DNA from: CAZPAN01 sp964581165
GTDB taxonomy: Bacteria > Actinomycetota > Coriobacteriia > Coriobacteriales > CADBOM01
Direction: 5' to 3'
Assembly: GCA_964581165.1 (NCBI GenBank)
Contig: CAZOMM010000005.1
Location: 1 to 41,222, forward strand
Length of the DNA stretch: 41,222 nt
A program made the position numbers and the translations under genes. The stretch's first letter is position 1; every line of letters begins with the position of its first letter. Shown in pieces: positions 8,488 to 16,134 of this stretch. The notes under the pieces are model-generated. The model saw only the letters and a program-made list of their open reading frames with translations, had not been told where the DNA came from and made no database searches.

Positions 8488-8574
8488 CGCGATTCCTAAG
8501 GGTAAACGCAGAGGTGCGCTGCGGAGGCACTCAGATTCCGCTCTAGACTCGGGCAGTCAACGCTCGCACTCTTT

Positions 8575-8625
8575 GTTGAGAGCCTGTTGTTATTGAGCTG
8601 TTGTTGGGTTGTTGTTGAATAGTTC
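8575..8625. repeat. GTTGTTG microrepeats upstream of nudC
   Basis: Several copies of TGTTGTT/GTTGTTG occur in the 203-base spacer between the kinase and NudC genes. Nothing else is recognisable in the spacer apart from GGAGGAG at 8681-8687, the NudC ribosome site. Confidence 0.45.
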
Positions 8626-8690
8626 TAGCTGGATAGGGTTAGAATCTAAAAGCCGGATCTTTTGAAGCACCAATTCAAAAGGAGGAGCAA

Positions 8691-9602
8691 TTGATTCAAG
8701 ACATCCTACCGCAGGCCTTAGATAACTCATTTAGCCTTGATACGCCCAACGACAACGACTTCATCATGATTTATGAGGGTCGTTCTATGTTATTAGCGGG
8801 CGACCCTAATGATGATTTTCGCATCCCTACGCTTGCAGAGATACTTGCAGAACTTCCAGATATAAAAACTCAAGCTCAGACCTTCTATGCCTTTTCTATC
8901 AATGGAGAAAAGATAGATGGAGAAGAGACCACAGGTTTTGGCAGGTATTTTTTAGGCCTAATGCCTGCACTTCCGGCAGATATGCTAAAGACTCAGCTAG
9001 AGGCTGCACATTCACAAGACATATTTCTTGGCGAGTTTTTAAATCTGGCTTCTAGAGGAAGAAGAGCAGAGCGTATGGCTGCTTCCACCGGAGCTCATCT
9101 AAATGCCTGGTATGGCTCTAACAGAATCTGCGGTAGGTGTGGCAAAAAGATGGAGCGTTCTCAGATAGAAAGAGCCATGCTATGTCCTCACTGTCACAAC
9201 ATTGTTTATCCCAGAATCAATCCCGTAGTTGCTGTTGCTGTAACAAATGGCGACAAGATCCTACTCACTCGATATGCAAATAGGCCTTATAGGGAGCGCA
9301 GCATAGTTGCTGGTTTTTGTGAGATTGGAGAGACTGCCGAACAAGCAGTTGCAAGAGAGGTCTTAGAAGAAACCGGCCTTCGTGTGCGAAATATTAACTA
9401 TCTAAAAAGCCAGCCCTGGGGAGTCGATGGAAATCTGATGCTGGGATTTAGTGCCGAAGTCGATGGAGATACAACTGTCGATTTAGACAGACATGAGCTA
9501 GAAAGTGCCGAATGGGTCGAGAGATCACAAATCTTCGAGACCGATGACGACCTTTCTATTACTCGCAGCATTGTGATTGACTTTAAAGAGGGAAGGTTCT
9601 AA
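8691..9602 (+). CDS. nudC: NADH pyrophosphatase / NAD-capped RNA hydrolase NudC
   Basis: A 303-residue Nudix hydrolase that splits NAD(H), and in known members de-caps NAD-RNA, to NMN(H) and AMP. Order of parts: an N-terminal NudC domain, a four-Cys zinc ribbon (CGRCG...CPHC, about residues 144-165), and the Nudix box GFCEIGETAEQAVAREVLEE followed by TG, matching GX5EX7REUXEEXGU. The family motif after the box normally reads SQPWPFPxS; here it is SQPWGVDGN followed by LMLGF, so the SQPW start is kept but the middle differs. The start is a TTG at 8691, decided by GGAGGAG at 8681-8687. Longer than E. coli NudC (257) because of the larger N-domain, as in Gram-positive relatives. Confidence 0.9.
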   Translation: MIQDILPQALDNSFSLDTPNDNDFIMIYEGRSMLLAGDPNDDFRIPTLAEILAELPDIKTQAQTFYAFSINGEKIDGEETTGFGRYFLGLMPALPADMLKTQLEAAHSQDIFLGEFLNLASRGRRAERMAASTGAHLNAWYGSNRICGRCGKKMERSQIERAMLCPHCHNIVYPRINPVVAVAVTNGDKILLTRYANRPYRERSIVAGFCEIGETAEQAVAREVLEETGLRVRNINYLKSQPWGVDGNLMLGFSAEVDGDTTVDLDRHELESAEWVERSQIFETDDDLSITRSIVIDFKEGRF

Positions 9603-9643
9603 CCAAGTTCTAGTCAGGGCCTCCCTCCCAAAAGACTCCAACG

Positions 9644-9718
9644 CGGCCACATACGCAGCCACACAACGCAGCCACACAACGCAGCCACATACGCAGACAC
9701 ACAACGCAGCCACATAGT
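9644..9718. repeat. Tandem CGCAGCCACACAA-type repeats
   Basis: About six imperfect copies of CGCAGCCACACAA / CGCAGCCACATA in tandem, with a 12-13 base period. They begin about 40 bases after the NudC stop. They contain no stop-free coding signal of note and form no obvious hairpin. Confidence 0.75.
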
Positions 9719-9846
9719 GCATTGTTAATATCCAAACTTTCTCATGGTGCTTAAGGTGGCCTAGCTTTTTGGCGATTCTTAGCTCTTGATAACCCGGGCG
9801 CCAAAGCAAAAATACCTCGATGCTAAAATTGACCGCGCCAAACTTA

Positions 9847-9880
9847 CTGTTCGAACAGACCAGGGGTGAAAAAGGTCTGT
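9847..9880. promoter_or_regulatory. Palindrome CTGTTCGAACAG and overlapping hairpin
   Basis: CTGTTCGAACAG at 9847-9858 is a perfect 12-base palindrome, so a dimeric repressor site is plausible. It overlaps the left arm of a second dyad, ACAGACC (9855-9861) with GGTCTGT (9874-9880). Both lie within 60 bases of the flavoprotein start codon. The regulator is not identified. Confidence 0.4.
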
Positions 9881-9905
9881 CGGGCAAAATTTCTAAGGAG
9901 AGAGA

Positions 9906-11879
9906 ATGTATAAGCTACGCTACCCGCATCTTTTTTCGCCTATCATCCTTGCAAATACTTACTTTAAGAATCGAATTTTTGCTTCGCCTCAAGGTACCAG
10001 CCTTAGCTCCTACGGCAATCAGCCCCTTCCAGAAAATATGATGTTTTATGAGCGCAAAGCCATGGGTGGATGTGCATCGGTTTGCTATGGCGATGCCACA
10101 GTGGATAGCGAGCATGGAATGGGTAATGGCCCACATTTTCGTATGGATTATCCAGCTAATGGCGTGCATCTGAATCGCATGGCCAAGGTTGTAACACGTC
10201 ATGGTGCCGTGGCTTCGATCGAGCTAAATCACTGCGGCTCGTCTGCTCGACTCTCTTTTGATCAGGGCAACAAGGTCTATGGAGCCATCGCCTCTAGGAC
10301 AGAAAACTTTCATCACGAGGGCGACATCATTGCCGAAGAGATGCCTCCAGATGTTATAGAGCAAACCATCGAAAAGTTCGCAAATGCAGCTGTTAGAGCC
10401 CAAAATGCTGGCTTTGGCATGGTCACGCTTCATGGCGGTCATGGCTGGCTTATCACTCAGTTTATGCATCCCACCAATAATCGTAAGGATGAGTGGGGTG
10501 GCAGCATGGAAAACCGCATGCGTTTTCCATTGGCAATTTGTGATGCCATCCGCAAGAGGTGCGGTAAGAACTTTGTTATCGAGATGCGCATCTCTGGTTC
10601 TGAGCTTTACGACGGTGGCTACGATCTGGACTATGGAATCGAGATTGCAAAGCGTCTTGATGGACATCTAGATCTGATTCATGTATCTGCTGGATGCCAC
10701 GAGCGCGATGAAGTCTTTACCATTACACATCCCAATATGTTTTTGGAGGATGGCGTTAACGTTAAATACGCTGCCGAGATCAAAAAACATGTTGAGACTC
10801 CAGTTGCCTGTGTGGGATCGCTCTCTGATCCTGAGCAGATGGAAGAGATTATTGCTTCTGGCAAGGCAGATGTTGTGCAGGTCGCTCGTGCTTTGTCTGC
10901 AGATCCCGATCTGCCCAATAAGGCCCACGATGGCAATCGCGACGATATTAGGCAGTGCCTTCGCTGCTCTTCTTGCTTCTCGCATGTTCTTCAGGGCCAA
11001 GAGTATTCCTGTGCCATCAATCCTCAGATTGGATGGAATTTTGAGCAGAAGTATCCCCGCGTAGAGGCGGAGCCCAAGAAGGTCTTGGTTGTTGGTGGTG
11101 GTATAGCTGGTATGCAGGCTGCTATCACTGCTGCAAAGCGTGGCCATGAGGTAGTGCTCTTCGAAAAGACAGATCGCCTTGGTGGTGTTTTGCTCTGCGA
11201 AAAGGATGTGCCATTTAAGCTGCATCTGCATCAGTATCTTGAGCAGCAGGCAAGATTTGTTGCAGAAGCTGGAGTTGATATCCGCCTGAACACTCCAGCA
11301 ACAATTAAGAACTGTGAGGAAGTTGAGGCAGATGCCTTAATTGCTGCACTTGGAGCCAAAGAATTTGTTGCCCCTATTCCCGGCATTGATGGATCAAATG
11401 TCATTTCTGCCCAGGAACTGCTTGTTAATCCAGATAAAGCAGGAGAGAGAGTTGTGATTCTTGGCGGTGGTCTTGTGGGAAGCGAACTCTCGGTTTATCT
11501 GGGCATGAAAGGCCACAAGTGCACGATTATTGAGATGCTTCCTCAGCTAAATGCCGGTGGAAATATCCTTCAGCAAAATGCATTGGATCTTCAATATCCC
11601 AAGTATGGAATTGATGTTAGAACTTCAACTCGAGCAATCGAGGTTACTCCAGAAGGAATTTTGGCCGAAGGCCCCGATGGTAAGCAGGAACTGTTTGCTG
11701 CTGACACCGTAGCTACTGCTATGGGCATGAAGCCACTGCGTGACGAGGCTTTGACCTTGAGACTTTGTGCTCCTCAGTTCCATCTGGTTGGAGATGCCCT
11801 AGTTTCAAAGAGCATCCGCGAAGCCAACTGGAATGCCTACCAAGCAGCTATGGACATTGGAACCCCAATGGTGATCTAG
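9906..11879 (+). CDS. NADH:flavin oxidoreductase, 2,4-dienoyl-CoA/enoate reductase family
   Basis: A 657-residue two-part flavoenzyme. Residues 1 to about 345 form an FMN-binding old-yellow-enzyme TIM barrel, with the family motif HGGHGWLITQFMHPTNNRKD and WGGSMENRMRF. A [4Fe-4S] cysteine cluster motif CLRCSSC plus a later Cys follows near residues 355-375. The C-terminal half has two dinucleotide folds, VVGGGIAGMQAA (FAD) and ILGGGLVGSEL (NADH). The family reduces C=C bonds in enoates, dienoyl-CoAs or bile acids under anaerobic conditions. Two oddities: the third cysteine comes after two residues rather than the common three, and the usual Tyr in HGAHGY is Trp. Substrate cannot be predicted. 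AAGGAG before the ATG supports the start. Confidence 0.88.
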   Translation: MYKLRYPHLFSPIILANTYFKNRIFASPQGTSLSSYGNQPLPENMMFYERKAMGGCASVCYGDATVDSEHGMGNGPHFRMDYPANGVHLNRMAKVVTRHGAVASIELNHCGSSARLSFDQGNKVYGAIASRTENFHHEGDIIAEEMPPDVIEQTIEKFANAAVRAQNAGFGMVTLHGGHGWLITQFMHPTNNRKDEWGGSMENRMRFPLAICDAIRKRCGKNFVIEMRISGSELYDGGYDLDYGIEIAKRLDGHLDLIHVSAGCHERDEVFTITHPNMFLEDGVNVKYAAEIKKHVETPVACVGSLSDPEQMEEIIASGKADVVQVARALSADPDLPNKAHDGNRDDIRQCLRCSSCFSHVLQGQEYSCAINPQIGWNFEQKYPRVEAEPKKVLVVGGGIAGMQAAITAAKRGHEVVLFEKTDRLGGVLLCEKDVPFKLHLHQYLEQQARFVAEAGVDIRLNTPATIKNCEEVEADALIAALGAKEFVAPIPGIDGSNVISAQELLVNPDKAGERVVILGGGLVGSELSVYLGMKGHKCTIIEMLPQLNAGGNILQQNALDLQYPKYGIDVRTSTRAIEVTPEGILAEGPDGKQELFAADTVATAMGMKPLRDEALTLRLCAPQFHLVGDALVSKSIREANWNAYQAAMDIGTPMVI

Positions 11880-11902
11880 CTTTTCGATTGCGATGGCTAG
11901 TG

Positions 11903-11960
11903 CCGTAAAAAGGCGCGAAAAGCGGCAAAAAGTAGCAAAAAGCGCAAAAAGCGGCACGGC
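11903..11960. repeat. AAAAAGCGGC-type degenerate repeats
   Basis: Five or so imperfect units of AAAAAGCGGC/AAAAAGTAGC/AAAAAGCGC follow the flavoprotein stop. They are unrelated in sequence to the other spacer repeats. Confidence 0.6.
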
Positions 11961-11984
11961 CTAGTTTTAGCTCATAGAACGGGC

Positions 11985-12027
11985 GATGCCGCTTTCTGAT
12001 TGTCTGCTAATGTCAGAAAGCGGCATC
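11985..12027. terminator. Strong hairpin between convergent genes
   Basis: GATGCCGCTTTCTGA (11985-11999) and TCAGAAAGCGGCATC (12013-12027) form a perfect 15-bp stem with a 13-base loop, between the convergent flavoprotein and LemA genes. No T-tract follows on either strand. Termination is therefore inferred from position; an RNA-protective hairpin is equally possible. Confidence 0.55.
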
Positions 12028-12059
12028 ATACCGGCATCATACGGCGCTCTAGCACAAAA

Positions 12060-12614
12060 TCAGAAAGAAACCCTTGGTACTTCGGATGCACCTTGGGGGA
12101 TCTCGAGCATGTCTCTCTTTTGAAACCTGAATCCTTGTGCAACTAATGATCCTGGGAAGGTTTCGATCGCAATGTTATAACGCATTACCGTGTCATTGTA
12201 TGACTGTCTCATGTAACTAATCTTGTCCTCAGTTTCTTCGAGCTGTCTTTGCAGATCCAAGAAATTGCTATTAGCTTTAAGGTCGGGGTAAGCCTCGGCA
12301 ACAGCAAATAAGGTTCTGAGAGCTCCAGTTAACATATTGGATGCTTCTGTGACCTCTTGAGTAGTCTGAGCATTAGAAACAGCAGCTCTTGCATTGCTCA
12401 CATCCTCAAACACCTTGCTTTCGTGAGACGCATATCCCTTAACCGTCTCAACAAGATTTGGAATTAGATCGTTACGTCTCTGTAGTTGCACATCAATCTG
12501 CGCCCAAGCGTTATCAACTCTGTTGCGAAGTTTTACAAGGTTGTTGTAAAGGCCAATAAGAGCAATTGCCAAAATTACAACGATCGCAACTACAACAATA
12601 ACGGTTATAGACAT
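12060..12614 (-). CDS. lemA: LemA family membrane protein
   Basis: A 184-residue LemA protein: one N-terminal membrane helix (SITVIVVVAIVVILAIALIG), then a helical cytosolic or extracytosolic domain with the family hallmark NLVKLRNRVDNAWAQIDVQL and RRNDLIPNLVETVKGYA. LemA proteins have no settled biochemical role but occur very often beside DUF2207 proteins, as here, where the two genes are divergent. The start is taken as the ATG at 12614 because AAGGGAG lies just upstream; a longer reading from 12641 would add nine residues placed before that ribosome site. No oddities in the conserved part. Confidence 0.9.
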   Translation of the reverse strand: MSITVIVVVAIVVILAIALIGLYNNLVKLRNRVDNAWAQIDVQLQRRNDLIPNLVETVKGYASHESKVFEDVSNARAAVSNAQTTQEVTEASNMLTGALRTLFAVAEAYPDLKANSNFLDLQRQLEETEDKISYMRQSYNDTVMRYNIAIETFPGSLVAQGFRFQKRDMLEIPQGASEVPRVSF

Positions 12615-12895
12615 CAGATCTCCCTTCGCTATAAATTCCATCCAACAGATTCCGGCAGATAAGTAAAAGCTACTCCAGTAAAAGCTGCTCCAGTAAAAGC
12701 TACTCCAGTAAAAGCTGCTCCACCCAAATCACTTTTAGTCCTAGGAGACATTTTGGGATTTAGCCCTGATAAAATCTGGTGGTCTTAGTAGTAGCTCTTA
12801 GTAGCGGCTCTTAATTCTGTCATGACCTACCCTAGCGAAATGACGAAACGATTATAAGGGATGATTAGTTCTATAATGCTTCTTGGAGGTGTTTG
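12615..12895. promoter_or_regulatory. Divergent promoter region lemA/DUF2207
   Basis: A 281-base divergent spacer expected to carry both promoters. It includes a four-copy 15-base tandem repeat (12663-12722). A TATAAT at 12872-12877 is too close to the DUF2207 ribosome site (12885-12890) to be an obvious promoter for that gene. No clear -35/-10 pair was found by eye. Confidence 0.4.
12663..12722. repeat. Four-copy 15-bp tandem repeat
   Basis: Four consecutive copies of GTAAAAGCT(A/G)CTCCA, with the variable base alternating A, G, A, G. The alternation suggests that a 30-base unit was duplicated. Confidence 0.9.
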
Positions 12896-14830
12896 ATGAC
12901 TGCACGTTCTGGATCGTCAAGAAATTCTGTGAGCGGACTCGTAGGAATAGCCATCTTTATTGCAGTAATAATTGCAATCGGCTATTCCAATATCTCCGAT
13001 TCAATGTCTTCGAGCAGCAAATCGATGGATATTCGAGATGTATCGATTGAAGCACAAATTCTTGATGACGGGACGGCTGTTGTTAGCGAGTCGCGACAAA
13101 TTCACTTTAATGGTGATTACTCGGTTATCTGGTGGAATTTATCGGAGAAATCTTTTGATTCAATTACGGTAGACGGTGTCTCTATAACCGATTCGGATGG
13201 AAGCACTAGAAACCTTTCTTCGGTTGAATTTAATACTTACTGGAGATATAACGGCGACCCTGGCTATGAGTCTTATTCTGTAGATGAGTACTCAACATCT
13301 GGTGGCTACAACAGCGTAGATCCCTATGTTTTTTCTGATTTTGCAGATGGAACAAGCTGCACCGTCACTCTTAATTACACGATCTATGGCGCTATAGATG
13401 TCTATTCCGATGTAGCAGAACTCTATTGGCAAATGATAGGTTCGGATAGCGATGTGGGAATATCTCACCTAAGCGCTACAGTTTCGCTTCCGCTTGCGCT
13501 GGGAGATGAGGTTAGCGTTGGGGAGAATGTAAGAATTTGGGCGCATGGCCCACTAAATGGCACCATTTCGTGCGACGAGAATGCTGTGATCTCCCTAGAA
13601 GTTAACAATGTGCCTTCAAATACCTACATAGAAGTAAGAAGCACCTTTCCAACCACTTGGGTCGAGGAATACACAGGTACCGTCTCAGACGATGAGATGC
13701 TTTCTTACATCATTGCCGAAGAGCAGCAATGGGCCGATGAGGCTAATGCCCAAAGAGTGCAGGCCCTAATCCAAATGGCTGTGTATATCGGCGGCAGTCT
13801 GCTCATCTTTGTCGTTATGCTGATTTTGTGGTTCAAATTTGGAAAGGATCACAAACCGGTCTTTCAAGAAAAGTATTTTCGGGATATCCCAAGCGATTTG
13901 CATCCTGCCATCATCTCTACTCTATGGAAAAAGGGAACGATTGATTCAACGACTTTTACTGCAACTTTGATGAACCTAAGCGCTAGGGGAAGGCTTGAAA
14001 TTGAGAGGGTTTTGACAAATCCGACCTTTGGTAATAAACAAAAATCAGACTATATCCTTAAGGCAAAAAATGCTGTCAATGCAGAACAAGACGACTACAT
14101 AGACACAATGGCCTTGAATTATGTCTTCAACGAGGTTGGAGCAGGTTCGGATACAGTGGCAATGAGTAGCTTTAAAACAGCTGCCAAATCAAAAGGCCAG
14201 GGTACAAAGCTATATAAGTCTATTCAAAAGTGGAATTCGATCGTTAAAGACAGATTCAAAAGCGAGGCTATGTATGAGAAGACTTCTGAAAGACTTTCTT
14301 ATCTCGGCTTTGTTTTAGGCGTGGTTTCGTCCTTACTTACTTTGTCTGCTTTTCTGTCTTATGAGTTCATTATTGCGATCATCTGCTTGCTACTCACTAT
14401 CGGAACTTTTATCTTGGCTCAGATAATGCGCAGACTGACTCCTCAAGCTGCTGAGACTATGGCTAGATGCAAGGCTCTTAAAAACTGGCTTGAGGACTTT
14501 ACTAACCTACAAGAGGCAATACCTACCGATGTTCTGCTTTGGAAGAAGATGCTTGTTTATTCCGTGATATTTGGAATCTCGGCTAAGGTAGCCAAACAAC
14601 TAGAAACAAGATTTCCAGAAATGCTTGACGATCCGAATATTCTCCCCGTATGGATGTGGGTTAACGTAGGACATTCGGGGCACGCTTCCGCAGTTCAGCA
14701 AATGTCTGTCTCATACAACTCCGTCTTTGCTTCTGGATCATCTGGATCCTCCAGCGGTGGAGGTGGTGGAGGTGGCTTTAGCGGAGGTGGAGGTGGCGGA
14801 GGCGGAGGCGGCGGCTTCGGCGGCCGCTAA
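12896..14830 (+). CDS. DUF2207 family membrane protein
   Basis: A 644-residue DUF2207 (YciQ-like) protein. One membrane helix near residues 14-34 is followed by a predicted extracytoplasmic beta-rich domain to about residue 290. More helices lie at about 300-325 and 470-515. The C-terminal cytosolic part ends in a tail of almost only Gly with a few Ser and Phe (about 24 residues, ending FGGR), typical of this family. Its role is unknown; co-occurrence with LemA is a recognised genomic pattern and is seen here. GGAGGT at 12885-12890 favours the ATG at 12896 over the TTG at 12893. A hairpin with a T-run after the stop (14916-14959) probably ends the transcript. Confidence 0.85.
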   Translation: MTARSGSSRNSVSGLVGIAIFIAVIIAIGYSNISDSMSSSSKSMDIRDVSIEAQILDDGTAVVSESRQIHFNGDYSVIWWNLSEKSFDSITVDGVSITDSDGSTRNLSSVEFNTYWRYNGDPGYESYSVDEYSTSGGYNSVDPYVFSDFADGTSCTVTLNYTIYGAIDVYSDVAELYWQMIGSDSDVGISHLSATVSLPLALGDEVSVGENVRIWAHGPLNGTISCDENAVISLEVNNVPSNTYIEVRSTFPTTWVEEYTGTVSDDEMLSYIIAEEQQWADEANAQRVQALIQMAVYIGGSLLIFVVMLILWFKFGKDHKPVFQEKYFRDIPSDLHPAIISTLWKKGTIDSTTFTATLMNLSARGRLEIERVLTNPTFGNKQKSDYILKAKNAVNAEQDDYIDTMALNYVFNEVGAGSDTVAMSSFKTAAKSKGQGTKLYKSIQKWNSIVKDRFKSEAMYEKTSERLSYLGFVLGVVSSLLTLSAFLSYEFIIAIICLLLTIGTFILAQIMRRLTPQAAETMARCKALKNWLEDFTNLQEAIPTDVLLWKKMLVYSVIFGISAKVAKQLETRFPEMLDDPNILPVWMWVNVGHSGHASAVQQMSVSYNSVFASGSSGSSSGGGGGGGFSGGGGGGGGGGGFGGR

Positions 14831-14905
14831 ATGCGCCAACGGCCGCTAAATGCATCGGCACGGCTTCTGCGCACCTAGACAGTGATCAGTTCTGGTTTAA
14901 CGTGG

Positions 14906-15091
14906 AGCACTTTTTAGCTTTCTCGCAGACATCAAAAACACCCTGCGAGAAAGCTTTTTGCAATCCCACAGGGTGTCGTTAGCTCCAAAACCCTTGAAGC
15001 TTTTAAAGCTTGTCAGTTAGCACTTTGTCAATCGGCCCTTAAGCAAATCAGCGCAGCATCAAACTTAGCGCTGAAGTAGCTAAAAAGTGCT
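14906..15091. repeat. 14-bp terminal inverted repeats around a 158-bp spacer
   Basis: AGCACTTTTTAGCT (14906-14919) is perfectly repeated in inverse as AGCTAAAAAGTGCT (15078-15091), the latter touching the stop codon of the UroD-like gene. The enclosed 158 bases contain two alternative hairpins and a near-palindrome AAGCTTTTAAAGCTT (14997-15011). It could be a small non-autonomous element or a shared termination structure. Confidence 0.5.
14916..14959 (+). terminator. Intrinsic terminator after DUF2207 gene
   Basis: AGCTTTCTCGCAG (14916-14928) pairs perfectly with CTGCGAGAAAGCT (14943-14955), followed by TTTT. A second stem, ACACCCTG (14938-14945) with CAGGGTGT (14969-14976), overlaps the first and cannot form at the same time. 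Confidence 0.7.
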
Positions 15092-16092
15092 TACAGTCCG
15101 CGCTCCTCCCAATAGACCTTGGAGTAGTTGCGGATCGACTCATTGGTGTAGTCGTAAACACCCTCAAAGGTGCTCATTGCGCCACCCTGAGAAGCTCCAG
15201 GAATAAAGTACAGAGGACCGTTCTCATCGCATGCACGCTTTACTTCTGCGTCAACAACATCTTTGGTCCATCCCTCATAGTCAATCGAAGCAGAATTGAT
15301 TCCACCCATAAAGGTGATCTGTCCACCGTATTGATCAATCAGCTTAGGAATGTCATTGGTTGTCATAACTCCCTGCCAGATATCAATACCCATGTCGATC
15401 ATAAAGGGAACAAGTGTCTCTCCAAAGGAGTCAGAATGGTGAACAATCAGCTCAACGCCGCGCTCTTTCCAATATCCATAGATCTCCTTGTAGGCATCTA
15501 GGAAGAACTCCTCAAACATATCCGGAGCCATAAAGGTAGAGATCTGAGTACCCCAGTCGTCATGATGGAACAAACCATCGGGATGGATATGATCGCAGGT
15601 AACCTCGGCAAGTTTTAGCTCCCACTCAGTAATGTACTTAATGAGTTCCTTCATCTCATCGGGATACTCATAAAAACCTGCCAAGACATTGGTGATCTCA
15701 CACAGGTAGTGGCACTGCTCAAAAACTCCAGGTGCTACAAAAGGCATCACAAACTGAGACTTGCGATCTATAGCCTCGGCAGCAGCGATATCCTGCTCCC
15801 AGTCGGATTCTGGATAGATAAGCGACGGAGCCTTTACGTATTCTTTCCAATCCTCAATGTCTTTTACAACGATAGTCTCGGGCTTATGTACAGGAAATGC
15901 TCCCGGTTGACCTTCTGCCCACGAGACTGTAACGCCCCAGCTGTTGATCTTATTAAGCTCACCATACTTAGGGTTATTGCGGTGACGGTTGCAAGCGGTG
16001 TAGATCATTCCAAATGCCTCGAACTGCTCTACAAAACGCTCGGGCTTTCCACCTTTAATGACTTCCATCAAATTTTCTCTTGGAGTGAGCAT
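15091..16092 (-). CDS. Uroporphyrinogen decarboxylase-like (URO-D superfamily) protein
   Basis: A 333-residue protein with the URO-D/cobalamin-methyltransferase fold. It begins LTPRENLMEVIKGGKPERF, typical of the family, and contains HPDGLFHHDDWGTQ and IVHHSDSFG. In corrinoid methyltransferases such as MtaA a zinc-binding HxC occurs at the second site; here it reads HHSDS, so the Cys ligand is missing. True HemE function is also unlikely, because no other haem genes are nearby. Co-directional with an MFS symporter 42 bases upstream, so an uptake-plus-catabolism pair (for example a methoxylated compound) is a reasonable inference. AAAGGGG before the ATG at 16092 supports the start. Reaction unknown. 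Confidence 0.75.
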   Translation of the reverse strand: MLTPRENLMEVIKGGKPERFVEQFEAFGMIYTACNRHRNNPKYGELNKINSWGVTVSWAEGQPGAFPVHKPETIVVKDIEDWKEYVKAPSLIYPESDWEQDIAAAEAIDRKSQFVMPFVAPGVFEQCHYLCEITNVLAGFYEYPDEMKELIKYITEWELKLAEVTCDHIHPDGLFHHDDWGTQISTFMAPDMFEEFFLDAYKEIYGYWKERGVELIVHHSDSFGETLVPFMIDMGIDIWQGVMTTNDIPKLIDQYGGQITFMGGINSASIDYEGWTKDVVDAEVKRACDENGPLYFIPGASQGGAMSTFEGVYDYTNESIRNYSKVYWEERGL

Positions 16093-16134
16093 GTTACCCC
16101 TTTCTTACAAAAACACTCACAGCCTATAAAACAT

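Larger units (their letters stand above)
9603..9905. other. Intergenic region upstream of the flavoprotein gene
   Basis: About 303 bases. It holds the repeat array at 9644-9718, the 12-base palindrome and overlapping hairpin at 9847-9880, and the ribosome site AAGGAG near 9895-9900. No small gene is convincing. Confidence 0.6.

Noticed and set aside
9644..9718. Possible CRISPR array
   Set aside because: The units are 12-13 bases, tandem without unique spacers, and no cas gene is in the window. The same holds for the 12663-12722 repeat.
12872..12877. TATAAT as promoter -10 of the DUF2207 gene
   Set aside because: It lies only eight bases before the ribosome site, which would leave almost no leader, and no -35 element is placed correctly.
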